Source: JBQTIQ01 sp052387955
GTDB lineage: Bacteria; Actinomycetota; Acidimicrobiia; Acidimicrobiales; JACDCH01
DNA length: 21,438 nucleotides
Direction: 5' to 3'
NCBI GenBank assembly: GCA_052387955.1
Contig: JBQTIQ010000063.1
Span: forward strand, 1 to 21,438
In this document: in pieces, positions 13,871-21,094 of the stretch
Numbering within the stretch: position 1 is the first letter of the stretch
Layout: each line of letters begins with the position of its first letter
The notes under the pieces: generated by a model
What the model was told of the DNA's origin: nothing
The model's input: the letters and a program-made list of their open reading frames with translations, nothing else
The model's database searches: none
Position numbers and translations under genes: made by a program

Positions 13871-15451
13871 TCAGCCCGGACGGGGGCCGTCGACCATCCA
13901 GGCGCCGCTGGAGTCCCTGGTCAGCTGGAGGCTGAAGGTGCTGCTGCGCCCGTCGAGGTCGAGGGGGACGACGACGGTGCCACCGTCGGCCGCGGGCGGT
14001 CCGACGATCCGCACCGACTCGAAGCCACCCCAGTAGGCCTCGAACGACTCCAGGCTCTGCGCGGCGCGGAACCCGGGGGTGAACATGGCGTACGCAGCGT
14101 CGAAGTCACGGCGGCCGATGGCCTCGAAGTAGGCCAGGGCGGCCCGGTCTTGGCCACCGGCCGCCGGCGGTGCCGTCGCCACCGTCGTGGTCGTCGCCGG
14201 AGGCTCGGTGGTGGTCGAGCCGGGCTGGTCACCGTCGGTCTCCGTCGGCGTAGAGCCGGTCGGGACGGGACTCGGAAAGGCGCGATCGCCGTCACCCCCG
14301 CGGTTGGCGGTGAGGGCGAAGGCCAGGCCTCCCAACGTGAGCAGGATCAGCGCCACGACCACGGCGATAGCCGCGTTCTGGGTGCGTTCCTGACGACGAC
14401 GCGCTCCCCGGGGCGAGCGCACCTCGCCCGGTCGGGGCCGGGCCGGCAGCGGTGGCGGGACCACCGCCGGTGCCGGTGCCGGTGTGATTGGGAGAGGACG
14501 GGGCTGGACAGGGGCCGGTGCTGCCACCGGGAACACCGACGTGCGCGAATCCTGGGTACGCCAGCCCCCGCCGACCGGCAGGTCCACCGGAGCCGTTCGC
14601 GGGCCGGCCGCCAGCTCGGGACCGGCCGTCTCGAGCAGCCGTTTGAAGTCGTCGGCGCTGGCGATGCGGTCGGCGGGGTCCTTGGCCATCGCCCGCTCCA
14701 GCACCGACGCCAACGCCTCGGGCACGCCCCGTTGGCGCAGGTCGGTGGGCGGCTGGGTCATGGCCCGGGCCACGAGCGACAGCAGCGTGTCATCCTCACG
14801 GGAAGGGAAGGGCGGGGCGCCGGTGAGGCAGGCGTGCAAGGTGGCACCGAGCCCGTAGACGTCGCTCTGCTCGGTGGCCCGCGCCCCCGACAGCACCTCG
14901 GGCGGCGCGTAGGGAATGGTGGCGTGCACCTGGCCGGTGGCGGTGGCCGTGGAATCGAGCAGCCGGGCGATGCCGAAGTCGGTGAGCTGGGGCTCTCCGT
15001 AGGGGGAGATCAGGATGTTGTCGGGCTTCAGGTCCCGGTGCAGGACGCCCGCCGCGTGGGCACTGGACAACGCTCCCGCCAGCTTGGCTCCCAGTTCGGC
15101 CGTCTCGGCCGGCGCCAACGGGCCTTCTGACTGCAACCGGTCCCGTAGGGAACCGCCGGGCACGTAGGGGAGCACGAGATAGGGCGAACCATCGCCGGTC
15201 ACGCCGCCGGCGTACACGGCGACGATGTTCGGGTGGTTGGAGAGCCGTCCCATGGCCGTGACCTCCCGGCGCCACCGCTCGAGGTCGGCCTCGGGCGTAC
15301 CCCGAGACGAGACGACCTTGACCGCTACGTCCCGGCCGAGCGCCGGTTGCCGTCCCCGGTAGACGACGCTGAAGCCGCCACGGCCGATCTCGACGAGGTC
15401 TTCGACGCCGTCCACGAGAGCCGCCATCCCGGGCCCGTCAGCGCGCTCCAC
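13871..15451 (-). CDS. Transmembrane Ser/Thr protein kinase (Pkn type)
   Basis: This is a 526-residue receptor-like Hanks-type kinase. The kinase domain shows the glycine loop GRGGFSVVYRG, the ATP lysine AVKVV (Lys45), the catalytic loop HRDLKPDN (138-145), DFG (158-160), and an APPE motif in place of the usual APE. The activation loop contains several Thr/Ser (DSTATATGQVHAT) that could be autophosphorylated. A long Pro/Ala linker leads to one transmembrane helix (~359-380, AAIAVVVALILLTLGGLAFAL). Outside are a Thr/Pro-rich stalk and a C-terminal domain resembling NTF2-like folds (ALAYFEAIGRRDFDAAYAMFTPGFR), with no PASTA repeats. The start used is GTG 15451; ATG 15427 would remove eight residues and is equally possible. 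It is convergent with the MoxR operon and 63 bases after the DUF3040 gene. Its signal and substrates are unknown. Confidence 0.93.
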   Translation of the reverse strand: MERADGPGMAALVDGVEDLVEIGRGGFSVVYRGRQPALGRDVAVKVVSSRGTPEADLERWRREVTAMGRLSNHPNIVAVYAGGVTGDGSPYLVLPYVPGGSLRDRLQSEGPLAPAETAELGAKLAGALSSAHAAGVLHRDLKPDNILISPYGEPQLTDFGIARLLDSTATATGQVHATIPYAPPEVLSGARATEQSDVYGLGATLHACLTGAPPFPSREDDTLLSLVARAMTQPPTDLRQRGVPEALASVLERAMAKDPADRIASADDFKRLLETAGPELAAGPRTAPVDLPVGGGWRTQDSRTSVFPVAAPAPVQPRPLPITPAPAPAVVPPPLPARPRPGEVRSPRGARRRQERTQNAAIAVVVALILLTLGGLAFALTANRGGDGDRAFPSPVPTGSTPTETDGDQPGSTTTEPPATTTTVATAPPAAGGQDRAALAYFEAIGRRDFDAAYAMFTPGFRAAQSLESFEAYWGGFESVRIVGPPAADGGTVVVPLDLDGRSSTFSLQLTRDSSGAWMVDGPRPG

Positions 15452-15514
15452 CCGTCAGGACTACCCGAGGCTGCACCGCCGCACACGATCGGCGGTGCGC
15501 TCGACGGGCAGCCG

Positions 15515-15895
15515 CTACTGGCCTTCCCGCTTGAACTTCTCGCGGAAACGTTCCGTGCTCTTGCCGAGGGCGTCGCGCAGCCCGGCGGCCTTGACCGAGG
15601 AGGTCACTTGCTGGAAGCCAGCACGGCCCAGCTTGCGCACGCAGCGCTCGGCCCACAGGGCTGCGCCCAGCATGACCAGGAAGCCGACGAAGGCGACGAC
15701 GTAGCCGAAGGCGACGAGGGAGTAGACGAGCAGGACGATGCCCGAGACGAAGAGCAGGGTCGCCCACTTGAGGCTGCGGAAATAGTGCCGGTAGAGCGAC
15801 GTCGAGCCAACCGTGCGCGCGAGATCGGGGTCGGTCTCGTAGAACTGCTGTTCGATCTCGTGGAGGATCCGCTGTTCGTCCTCGGAAAGCGGCAC
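15515..15895 (-). CDS. DUF3040 small membrane protein
   Basis: The product is 126 residues. It begins with the DUF3040 signature PLSEDEQRILHEIEQQFYETD and DLAR, followed by two hydrophobic helices (~43-62 and 66-84) and a basic, Lys/Arg-rich cytoplasmic tail. The family is restricted largely to actinobacteria and is uncharacterised. The start is GTG 15895, because family members begin right at (M)PLSEDE. The frame is open to GTG 15949, but the extra 18 residues are not part of the family pattern, and a GGGGGTAGG run lies just before 15895. It sits between dinB and the kinase on the same strand, with 63 bases before the kinase start, so cotranscription with the kinase is plausible. Function is unknown. 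Confidence 0.85.
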   Translation of the reverse strand: MPLSEDEQRILHEIEQQFYETDPDLARTVGSTSLYRHYFRSLKWATLLFVSGIVLLVYSLVAFGYVVAFVGFLVMLGAALWAERCVRKLGRAGFQQVTSSVKAAGLRDALGKSTERFREKFKREGQ

Positions 15896-15989
15896 TGACC
15901 TACCCCCGATCACCAGTTGTGGTGAAACCTTCGGCCCAAAGTCTCGCACAGGGTCCTAGGTTCGACAACGCGCCGCGACGTCGGATTCG

Positions 15990-16025
15990 GGCGTCCCGTG
16001 GGGCTGCGCCCACCCTACGGACGCC
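15990..16025 (-). terminator. Strong hairpin just after dinB
   Basis: GGCGTCC (15990-15996) pairs perfectly with GGACGCC (16019-16025). After a one-base bulge the inner bases continue pairing (GTGGG with CCTAC/CCCAC). It begins 6 bases after the dinB stop. No T-tract follows on the minus strand, so a Rho-independent terminator is only a possibility. The inner part resembles the second hairpin of the 93-bp repeats. Confidence 0.5.
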
Positions 16026-16030
16026 GGTGC

Positions 16031-17260
16031 TCACGCCGTCGGGCCCCATGTTCCCCGGCCTCGGCCCGGCGGGCCCTGGGTGACGGCCGCGTCGCCGAAG
16101 CGGCGCCGGATCGTGTCCACCGCGGCCGACACCTCGTGCCAATCGGCCCCGCCGGCCTCGTCGAAGGACAGTTGGCGGGCAGCGTGGTCGACCAGGCCGC
16201 TCACCGAGACCCCGAGGAGCCGGACGCCCGACGAAGGATCGACGGTTTCGAGCAGGGCCTTGGCCGCCCGCGCCACGGCCGGGGCGGTGTCGACGGCCGC
16301 GGGCAACGTCGCCGACCGCGTGATGGTACGGAAGTCCCCGAAGCGCACCTTGACGGTCACGGTCCGTCCCCTGAGGGCGTGGCGGCGCAACCGGCTGGCC
16401 ACCCTGTCGGACATCCGCGCCACCTCGCCGGCAAGGTCCTCGGGCCGGTGGAGGTCGGCCGGGAACGTCTCCTCGTGACCGATCGACTTGGGCTGCTGGT
16501 CGACCACGACGGCACGGTCGTCGATGCCCTGCGCCAGGCGCCACAGGTGCCCTCCGTTCGCTCGGCCCAGGGTACGGGCGGCCTCGGCCTCGGTCCGGGC
16601 GGCAAGGTCGGCCACCGTGCGGACCCCGACGGCGCGCAGCCGCTCGAGGGTCCTCGGGCCCACCCCCCACAGTGCCTCCACCGGCAGCGGGTGCAGGAAG
16701 GCCAGTTCCTCACCGGGCCCGACCACCTTGACGCCGAGACCGGGCCGGGGGCCGGACCTTCCGGGGCGGGGCTTGGCTGCCTCCGAGGCCAGCTTGGCCA
16801 GGAACTTGTTGGGGGCCACGCCCACCGAACAGGCGAGCCCGACCTCCGAACGCACCGCAGCGCGAACGGCGGCGGCGATGTCGGCGCCGTCACCGTGCAG
16901 GCGGCGCGCACCGCTGACGTCGAGGAAGGCCTCGTCCAGCGACAACGGCTCGACCAGCGGCGTGAAGCGGCGCAGGCGGTCCATCACCCGTCGGCTCACG
17001 CCCCCGTAGTGGGCCAGGTCCGGCGAAAGGAACACCGCCGCGGGGCACAGCCGTCGGGCCCGGGCCGAGGACATGGCCGAGTGGATGCCGTAGTACCGGG
17101 CCTCGTAGCTGGCGGCGGCGACCACGCCCCGCGGGCCGGCGCCGCCCACCACCACCGGACGGCCCTTCAGCTCGGGATGCCGCAGGAGCTCCACCGACGC
17201 GTAGAACGCGTCCATGTCGACGTGGAGGATCGTGCGGGTGACGGCTCCGTCCACCGCCAC
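16031..17260 (-). CDS. dinB: DNA polymerase IV (Y-family translesion polymerase)
   Basis: This 409-residue Y-family DNA polymerase is used in translesion synthesis. Metal-binding acidic residues are visible in HVDMDAFYASVE (Asp15, Asp17) and PLSLDEAFLDVSG (Asp109, Glu110). They are followed by the thumb's helix-hairpin-helix (VGPRTLERLRAVGVRTVADLA) and a little-finger domain (GHEETFPADLHRPEDLAGEV..). Near the C-terminus the sequence RQLSFDEAG lies where actinobacterial homologues usually have a QLSLF clamp-binding motif; here one residue seems to be missing. The start is GTG 17260, and the in-frame GTG at 17254 is an alternative. It is divergent from a small membrane protein with a 79-base gap. 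I see no clear LexA/SOS box there. DUF3040 follows after a hairpin. Confidence 0.94.
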   Translation of the reverse strand: MAVDGAVTRTILHVDMDAFYASVELLRHPELKGRPVVVGGAGPRGVVAAASYEARYYGIHSAMSSARARRLCPAAVFLSPDLAHYGGVSRRVMDRLRRFTPLVEPLSLDEAFLDVSGARRLHGDGADIAAAVRAAVRSEVGLACSVGVAPNKFLAKLASEAAKPRPGRSGPRPGLGVKVVGPGEELAFLHPLPVEALWGVGPRTLERLRAVGVRTVADLAARTEAEAARTLGRANGGHLWRLAQGIDDRAVVVDQQPKSIGHEETFPADLHRPEDLAGEVARMSDRVASRLRRHALRGRTVTVKVRFGDFRTITRSATLPAAVDTAPAVARAAKALLETVDPSSGVRLLGVSVSGLVDHAARQLSFDEAGGADWHEVSAAVDTIRRRFGDAAVTQGPPGRGRGTWGPTA

Positions 17261-17324
17261 AGTCTCGCCCCGGCGGCGGCGCTCGTGGCGGAGGGCCTGC
17301 TGGGGCCTCCCGACCGTCGAGCCC

Positions 17325-17330
17325 TATCAT
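17325..17330 (+). promoter_or_regulatory. -10 box before the small membrane protein
   Basis: TATCAT ends 9 bases before the ATG at 17340, giving at most a 2-3 base leader. It is a good match to the actinobacterial TANNNT -10, with no clear -35 and no Shine-Dalgarno site. Confidence 0.5.
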
Positions 17331-17339
17331 CGGCCGGCC

Positions 17340-17708
17340 ATGGCCGAGGGGGACACGCAGGAGCCAGACCGCCGGCCGGCGCTCGAGCCGGGCCTCGCCG
17401 AGCGAACCACGACGGACCTCGAGGCCGGGCCAGCTGAGTCCGGGCCGGCTGTGGCCTCGGCTCTTCCCTCCCGCCGCGCTCGGGCCCTCGCCTTCACCGC
17501 CATCCTCGTCGGCGGCGCCTGCGGCGGGCTGATCGGCTTCGCCATCGCCGACCTCCAATGCGTCGGCTCATGCTCGTCGGCGCGCGGGTTCGCCGGACTT
17601 GTCGGTGCAGTGGCCGGCGCCGTCGGCGTCGCCGTCGTCGCCGTGCTGGCGCTGCGGGCGATGGGCGAATGGAAGACCATCCAGGCCGGCGGCCGGCGGC
17701 GGCGCTAG
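17340..17708 (+). CDS. Small membrane protein of unknown function
   Basis: The product has 122 residues. It has an acidic, Pro/Glu-rich N-terminal cytoplasmic stretch (1-43), a short arginine patch (SRRAR), two predicted transmembrane helices (~48-70 and ~83-105) joined by a short loop with two cysteines (Cys74, Cys78), and a basic tail ending GGRRRRR. The glycine-rich helices (GGACGGLIGF, GLVGAVAGAVGV) suggest tight helix packing. I do not recognise the family. The ATG at 17340 is chosen over the longer frame (from 17214), because that part overlaps dinB antisense and a TATCAT box lies just upstream. It is divergent from dinB and convergent with the PIG-L gene. No function is proposed. Confidence 0.75.
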   Translation: MAEGDTQEPDRRPALEPGLAERTTTDLEAGPAESGPAVASALPSRRARALAFTAILVGGACGGLIGFAIADLQCVGSCSSARGFAGLVGAVAGAVGVAVVAVLALRAMGEWKTIQAGGRRRR

Positions 17709-17757
17709 CGGCGCTCCTCCCGGCGGCGGCGAGGATTCGGGCGCCGGCTGGTTACGG

Positions 17758-17787
17758 GCCCCGACAGCGCAGCGACAATGTCGGGGC
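17758..17787. terminator. 9-bp perfect hairpin between convergent genes
   Basis: GCCCCGACA (17758-17766) and TGTCGGGGC (17779-17787) pair perfectly around a 12-base loop. It lies 50 bases after the small membrane protein and 97 after the end of the PIG-L gene, so it could serve both strands. No T-tract is present. Confidence 0.5.
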
Positions 17788-17883
17788 GGCGCCCCTCGGT
17801 GCCCCGCCAGCCCAGGTACTGCCCAACTTCGCAAGGACGAACCCCCTGGTACCTCGAACACCACGACCACCGAGGCGTCATGG

Positions 17884-18597
17884 TCAGCCGACCAGGCGGA
17901 CGGCACGGAAGCCCTCGGCGTAGCGGATGCCGGCCACGCCGCTGGCCTGGCCGGCTTCGAGGGCGCGGGCCGCCACTACGTCGCCGACCAGCTCGACGCC
18001 TTCCCCCAGTTGGCTGACGTGGCACCGCAGGGCCGCCACCTTGGTGTCGAGCGATCGGCCGATATCGACCCACGTGTCGGGGGCGAGGGTGCCCGACAGC
18101 AGCGTCGTGGGCACCTGGTGAGCGAGGCCGGCGTCGGGGAAGTACAGGGGGCTGGCGGCCATGGCGGCCACGGCGTCGAGCACAGCCCACCCCAGGGCCC
18201 GATGGTCGTGGTGGTTGACGTAGCCTTCGAAGAACACGGCCGTCGGGTCCGGCGCCACCACCACGTCGGGCCGCAGCCGCCGGACGGCCGCCACCAGGGT
18301 GCGCCGCAGCTCGTCGGTGTTCTCGACCTCACCGTCGGGGATCCCCAGCAGCTCGATCGACCTGAGCCCGACGACGGCGGCCGCCGCCCGGGCCTCCCCG
18401 GCTCTCACCGTCGCCAACTCGGCCGGGTCGGTGCCGGCGTCGAACGAGCCCTTCTCGCCGGCGTTGGCGATCACCAGGTGGCACGCCGTACCCGCTTTCA
18501 CCCACCGGGCCAGGGCGCCCCCGCAGGACACCTCGGGGTCGTCGGGGTGGGCGTACACCGCCAGCACGACCGCCGGGACCTCGGCGAACAAGGACAC
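17884..18597 (-). CDS. PIG-L family zinc deacetylase
   Basis: This 237-residue enzyme belongs to the GlcNAc-PI/LmbE-like deacetylase family, which removes acetyl groups from N-acetylglucosamine-type substrates. Zinc motifs are AHPDDPE (16-22, with the catalytic-type Asp) and NHHDH (128-132). Between them are NAGEKGSF and GIPDGEVEN, typical of the family. In actinobacteria such proteins include MshB and Mca of the mycothiol pathway, but this protein is shorter than MshB (~300) and the substrate cannot be assigned. The start is GTG 18597, giving MSLFAEVPAVVLAVYAHPDD. It lies 5 bases after the threonine aldolase stop, so the two form an operon. The open frame continues upstream as an artefact on the aldolase shadow frame. 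Confidence 0.9.
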   Translation of the reverse strand: MSLFAEVPAVVLAVYAHPDDPEVSCGGALARWVKAGTACHLVIANAGEKGSFDAGTDPAELATVRAGEARAAAAVVGLRSIELLGIPDGEVENTDELRRTLVAAVRRLRPDVVVAPDPTAVFFEGYVNHHDHRALGWAVLDAVAAMAASPLYFPDAGLAHQVPTTLLSGTLAPDTWVDIGRSLDTKVAALRCHVSQLGEGVELVGDVVAARALEAGQASGVAGIRYAEGFRAVRLVG

Positions 18598-18602
18598 TCC
18601 GA

Positions 18603-19610
18603 CTACCCGGGCGCCGACGCCAGCGCCGCGCACGCCACCTCGATGCCGGCGTCGTCCACGTCGAGGTGGGTCACCAGCCGGACCACCCCGGGGGCGACCG
18701 TGGCCGCCAGCACGCCGCAACCCCGTAGGTGCTCGATCACCAGGCCGGGATCGGGGGGCCGGAAGACCACGCAGTTGGTGACGAAACGGCCGGCGCCGCC
18801 GCCGGCGGGATCGGGCCAGCGCTCGGCCACCACCGCCGCCAGCCGGGCGGCACGGGCGTGGTCGTCGGCCAGGCGCTCCACGTGGTCCTCGAGGGCCACC
18901 AGGCCGGCGGCGGCGAGGATGCCGACCTGGCGCATCCCGCCCCCCAGGCGCTGACGCTCGGCCCGGGCGGCGGCGACGAGATCGGTGTCGCCGGCGAGCA
19001 TCGAACCGACCGGCGCACCCAACCCCTTGGACAGGCAGCACATCACGGTGGTGGCGGACGCCGTCCAGGCCGTCGCCGCCAGGCCGCAGGCCACGGCCGC
19101 GTTGAACAACCGGGCGCCGTCGAGGTGCACCGGCACCCCGCACGCCGCCACCGCAGCCAGCTGGGCCGGCGCCACGCACGTGCCCCCGGAGAGCATGTGG
19201 GTGTTCTCGACGCACACCGCGCTCACCGGCAACCAGTGGTGGGCCGAAGCGCCGACGGCGTGGCGCACCGCCTCCACCGGCACCGTCCCCTCGTCGTCGT
19301 CCACCGGTTGGAGCTGGGCCCAACCGTTGACGCCGAAGGCACCGCCCTCGTAGATGACCACGTGGGCGCCACGGCCGGCCACCACCGCGGTGCCAGGACG
19401 GCCCAGCAGCCGCAGCGCGATCTGGTTGCCCATCGTCCCCGACGGGACGAACAGCGCGGCGTCCTTGCCCACCCGTTCGGCGAAGGTCCCCTCCAGGCGC
19501 TTCACGGTGGGGTCCTCGCCCCAGCCGTCGTCGCCCACCTCGGCATCGGCCATCGCCCGGCGCATCCGGGCCGTGGGCCGGGTCACGGTGTCGCTGCGGA
19601 GGTCGACCAT
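18603..19610 (-). CDS. ltaE: Low-specificity L-threonine aldolase (PLP enzyme)
   Basis: This 335-residue fold-type I PLP enzyme cleaves L-threonine or L-allo-threonine to glycine and acetaldehyde. It begins with the family motif MVDLRSDTVTRPT, then VGDDGWGEDPTVKRLE, FVPSGTMGNQIAL, YEGGA, ENTHMLSGG, and the cofactor-binding VHLDGARLFNAA (161-172). Lys195 in CLSKGLGAPVGSM is the Schiff-base lysine. It matches the usual ~340-residue length. The ATG at 19610 fits the conserved N-terminus, and a TAGATT box ends 8 bases before it, so the transcript probably has almost no leader. The PIG-L gene follows 5 bases after the stop. It is divergent from the inositol-phosphatase-like gene (165-base gap). 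The stereospecificity is not readable from sequence. Confidence 0.92.
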   Translation of the reverse strand: MVDLRSDTVTRPTARMRRAMADAEVGDDGWGEDPTVKRLEGTFAERVGKDAALFVPSGTMGNQIALRLLGRPGTAVVAGRGAHVVIYEGGAFGVNGWAQLQPVDDDEGTVPVEAVRHAVGASAHHWLPVSAVCVENTHMLSGGTCVAPAQLAAVAACGVPVHLDGARLFNAAVACGLAATAWTASATTVMCCLSKGLGAPVGSMLAGDTDLVAAARAERQRLGGGMRQVGILAAAGLVALEDHVERLADDHARAARLAAVVAERWPDPAGGGAGRFVTNCVVFRPPDPGLVIEHLRGCGVLAATVAPGVVRLVTHLDVDDAGIEVACAALASAPG

Positions 19611-19618
19611 CCAGCCCG

Positions 19619-19624
19619 AATCTA
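19619..19624 (-). promoter_or_regulatory. -10 box of the threonine aldolase-deacetylase operon
   Basis: TAGATT on the minus strand ends 8 bases before the aldolase ATG. No Shine-Dalgarno site is seen, which fits a transcript starting at or within 1-2 bases of the start codon. Confidence 0.5.
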
Positions 19625-19763
19625 GGGCCGCCCCTCCGCTCCGACCACGCCCGTCCCCCCGCCGTCGTCCGCCGCCGCGTGCCCAGGCCAGGCTCGATCG
19701 CCCTCACGGCCAGCCGCCGGCGCGCGTCACCAGCATCAGCGCGTCCGGCCGCGCCCGGTCTCG

Positions 19764-19769
19764 TAGTTT
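19764..19769 (+). promoter_or_regulatory. -10 box before the inositol-phosphatase-family gene
   Basis: TAGTTT ends 6 bases before the GTG at 19776, as expected for a leaderless transcript. No convincing -35 element is present. Confidence 0.5.
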
Positions 19770-19775
19770 CTCGAC

Positions 19776-20573
19776 GTGCCCGACCTGCTCGACGAGCTCC
19801 TCGAACTGGCCACCACGCTCGCGGCGCGGGCCACTGACATGCAGCTCGAAGGGCTGCGTCAGGGGAAGCTGGCCGTCGCCACCAAGTCGTCGTCCACCGA
19901 CATGGTCACCGAGGTCGACCGGGCCACCGAGCAACTTATCGTCGAGGGGCTCCAGCAGACCCGTCCCGACGACGCCATCGTCGGCGAGGAGGGGGCCGAT
20001 CGGCCCGGCACCAGCGGCGTGCGATGGCTGATCGACCCCATCGACGGCACCACCAACTACGTGTACGGCCACGCCGGGTTCGCGGTGTCGATCGGCGCTG
20101 ACGTCGACGGCGTCGCCTCGGTGGGCGTGGTCCACGATCCCCTCCACGGCGACCTCTTCCGGGCCATCCGGGGCCGCGGCGCCACCCGCAACGGGCGCCC
20201 GGTCCAGGTCAACGACGTACACCGCCTGTCGACCTCGCTGGTCGCCACCGGGTTCGCCTACGACCCCGAGCGGCGCCGGCGCCAAGCCGCCCTGTTGAGC
20301 CGGGTCATCCCGCTGGTGCGCGACGTGCGCCGGATGGGAGCGGCGTCGGTCGACCTCTGTTCGGTCGCCTGCGGCCGTGTCGACGCCTACTACGAGCACG
20401 GCCTCGGGCCGTGGGACCTGGCCGCCGGCGCCCTGATCGCCTCCGAGGCCGGCGCCAGGGTCGGCGATCTCGCCGGCGGGCCGGTCGACGGGACGTTCGT
20501 CCTGGCCGCCCCGCCCGGACTTTTCGAGCCGCTCCGAGACCTCCTGGCCCAGATGGGCGCCGGCCAGGTGTAA
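19776..20573 (+). CDS. Inositol monophosphatase family protein (SuhB/HisN-like)
   Basis: This is a 265-residue Mg-dependent phosphatase. Metal-binding motifs are GEEG (Glu71), the signature WLIDPIDGTTNYVYG (Asp87, Asp90) and GPWDLAAGALIASEAGA (Trp213-Asp214). An upstream SSSTDMVTEVDRATEQ segment is also typical. The substrate may be inositol-1-phosphate, histidinol phosphate or another sugar phosphate; actinobacteria have several paralogues and the motifs do not separate them. The start is GTG 19776, with a TAGTTT box 6 bases before it. Upstream it is divergent from the aldolase operon. A STAS-like gene follows after 58 bases. No signal peptide is visible. Confidence 0.92.
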   Translation: MPDLLDELLELATTLAARATDMQLEGLRQGKLAVATKSSSTDMVTEVDRATEQLIVEGLQQTRPDDAIVGEEGADRPGTSGVRWLIDPIDGTTNYVYGHAGFAVSIGADVDGVASVGVVHDPLHGDLFRAIRGRGATRNGRPVQVNDVHRLSTSLVATGFAYDPERRRRQAALLSRVIPLVRDVRRMGAASVDLCSVACGRVDAYYEHGLGPWDLAAGALIASEAGARVGDLAGGPVDGTFVLAAPPGLFEPLRDLLAQMGAGQV

Positions 20574-20631
20574 CAGGATCGAAACCGCTCCGAGGTGGCG
20601 CCGGCGGTGGTTGCTGGGCCAGTCTGAACTG

Positions 20632-20997
20632 ATGGTCCGTTCCGCCACGGGGGGTGGGCTCGATGCCCAGCCCCCGACCAATGGCCGGGCGGCGGACGAC
20701 ACCGAGGCCGGGACGGTCACGCTGACGGTGGGCGGCATCCTCGACGGGCCCGCAGGGATCGAGCTGCTCGACACGCTGCGAGCCGCCCTCGACCGGTGCC
20801 CGGTCCGGGTCGACGTCGACCTCGGCGCCCTGGCCCGTTACACCGAGGCCGGCGTGGCCGCGTTGGCGTCGTGCCGCACGATGGGATCGCGGCTCCCCGA
20901 CGGCCTCCACTACCGCACCGAGGGCGGGGCCGGCCAGGAGGCGCTCCTGGCGGCGTTCAGCACCGAAGGCGAGATCGAGCCCGAGGCCGCCGAGTAG
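20632..20997 (+). CDS. STAS-domain-like protein without the phosphorylatable serine
   Basis: This 121-residue protein follows the STAS (anti-sigma factor antagonist) pattern: beta strand TLTVGGILDGPAGIELLDTL, then CPVRVDVDLGALARYTEAGVAALASC. In canonical antagonists the segment after the DL strand reads FxDSSG and the serine next to the glycine is phosphorylated. Here the equivalent is YTEAG (70-74), with Glu and Ala in the serine positions, so regulation by phosphorylation looks lost or constitutive. The N-terminus (1-28) is polar and disordered-looking; the C-terminus is acidic. The start is ATG 20632; a TTG at 20611 would add seven residues. A CAGTCT box 6 bases upstream may be a weak leaderless -10. 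It lies between a phosphatase-family gene and a response regulator. Assignment to STAS is by fold pattern only. Confidence 0.65.
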   Translation: MVRSATGGGLDAQPPTNGRAADDTEAGTVTLTVGGILDGPAGIELLDTLRAALDRCPVRVDVDLGALARYTEAGVAALASCRTMGSRLPDGLHYRTEGGAGQEALLAAFSTEGEIEPEAAE

Positions 20998-21009
20998 TGC
21001 AGCCGGGTG

Positions 21010-21024
21010 GCCGCACGGTGCGGC
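21010..21024 (+). terminator. Short hairpin after the STAS-like gene
   Basis: GCCGCA (21010-21015) pairs with TGCGGC (21019-21024) over a 3-base loop, starting 13 bases after the stop codon. No T-tract follows, so termination is uncertain; it may only be a stable 3' end. Confidence 0.35.
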
Positions 21025-21094
21025 TCTGGCCGGTGCCGCACCCATTGCGGCGCATTTCCAACGCGCTGCGGTCGTTTTGCGGCACGATGGCGGG

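Noticed and set aside
12890..15130. 746-codon plus-strand frame spanning the transglutaminase end, the intergenic gap and the kinase
   Set aside because: The composition (Arg/Pro/Gly) is typical of an out-of-frame reading, and it crosses two genes that are well supported in other frames.
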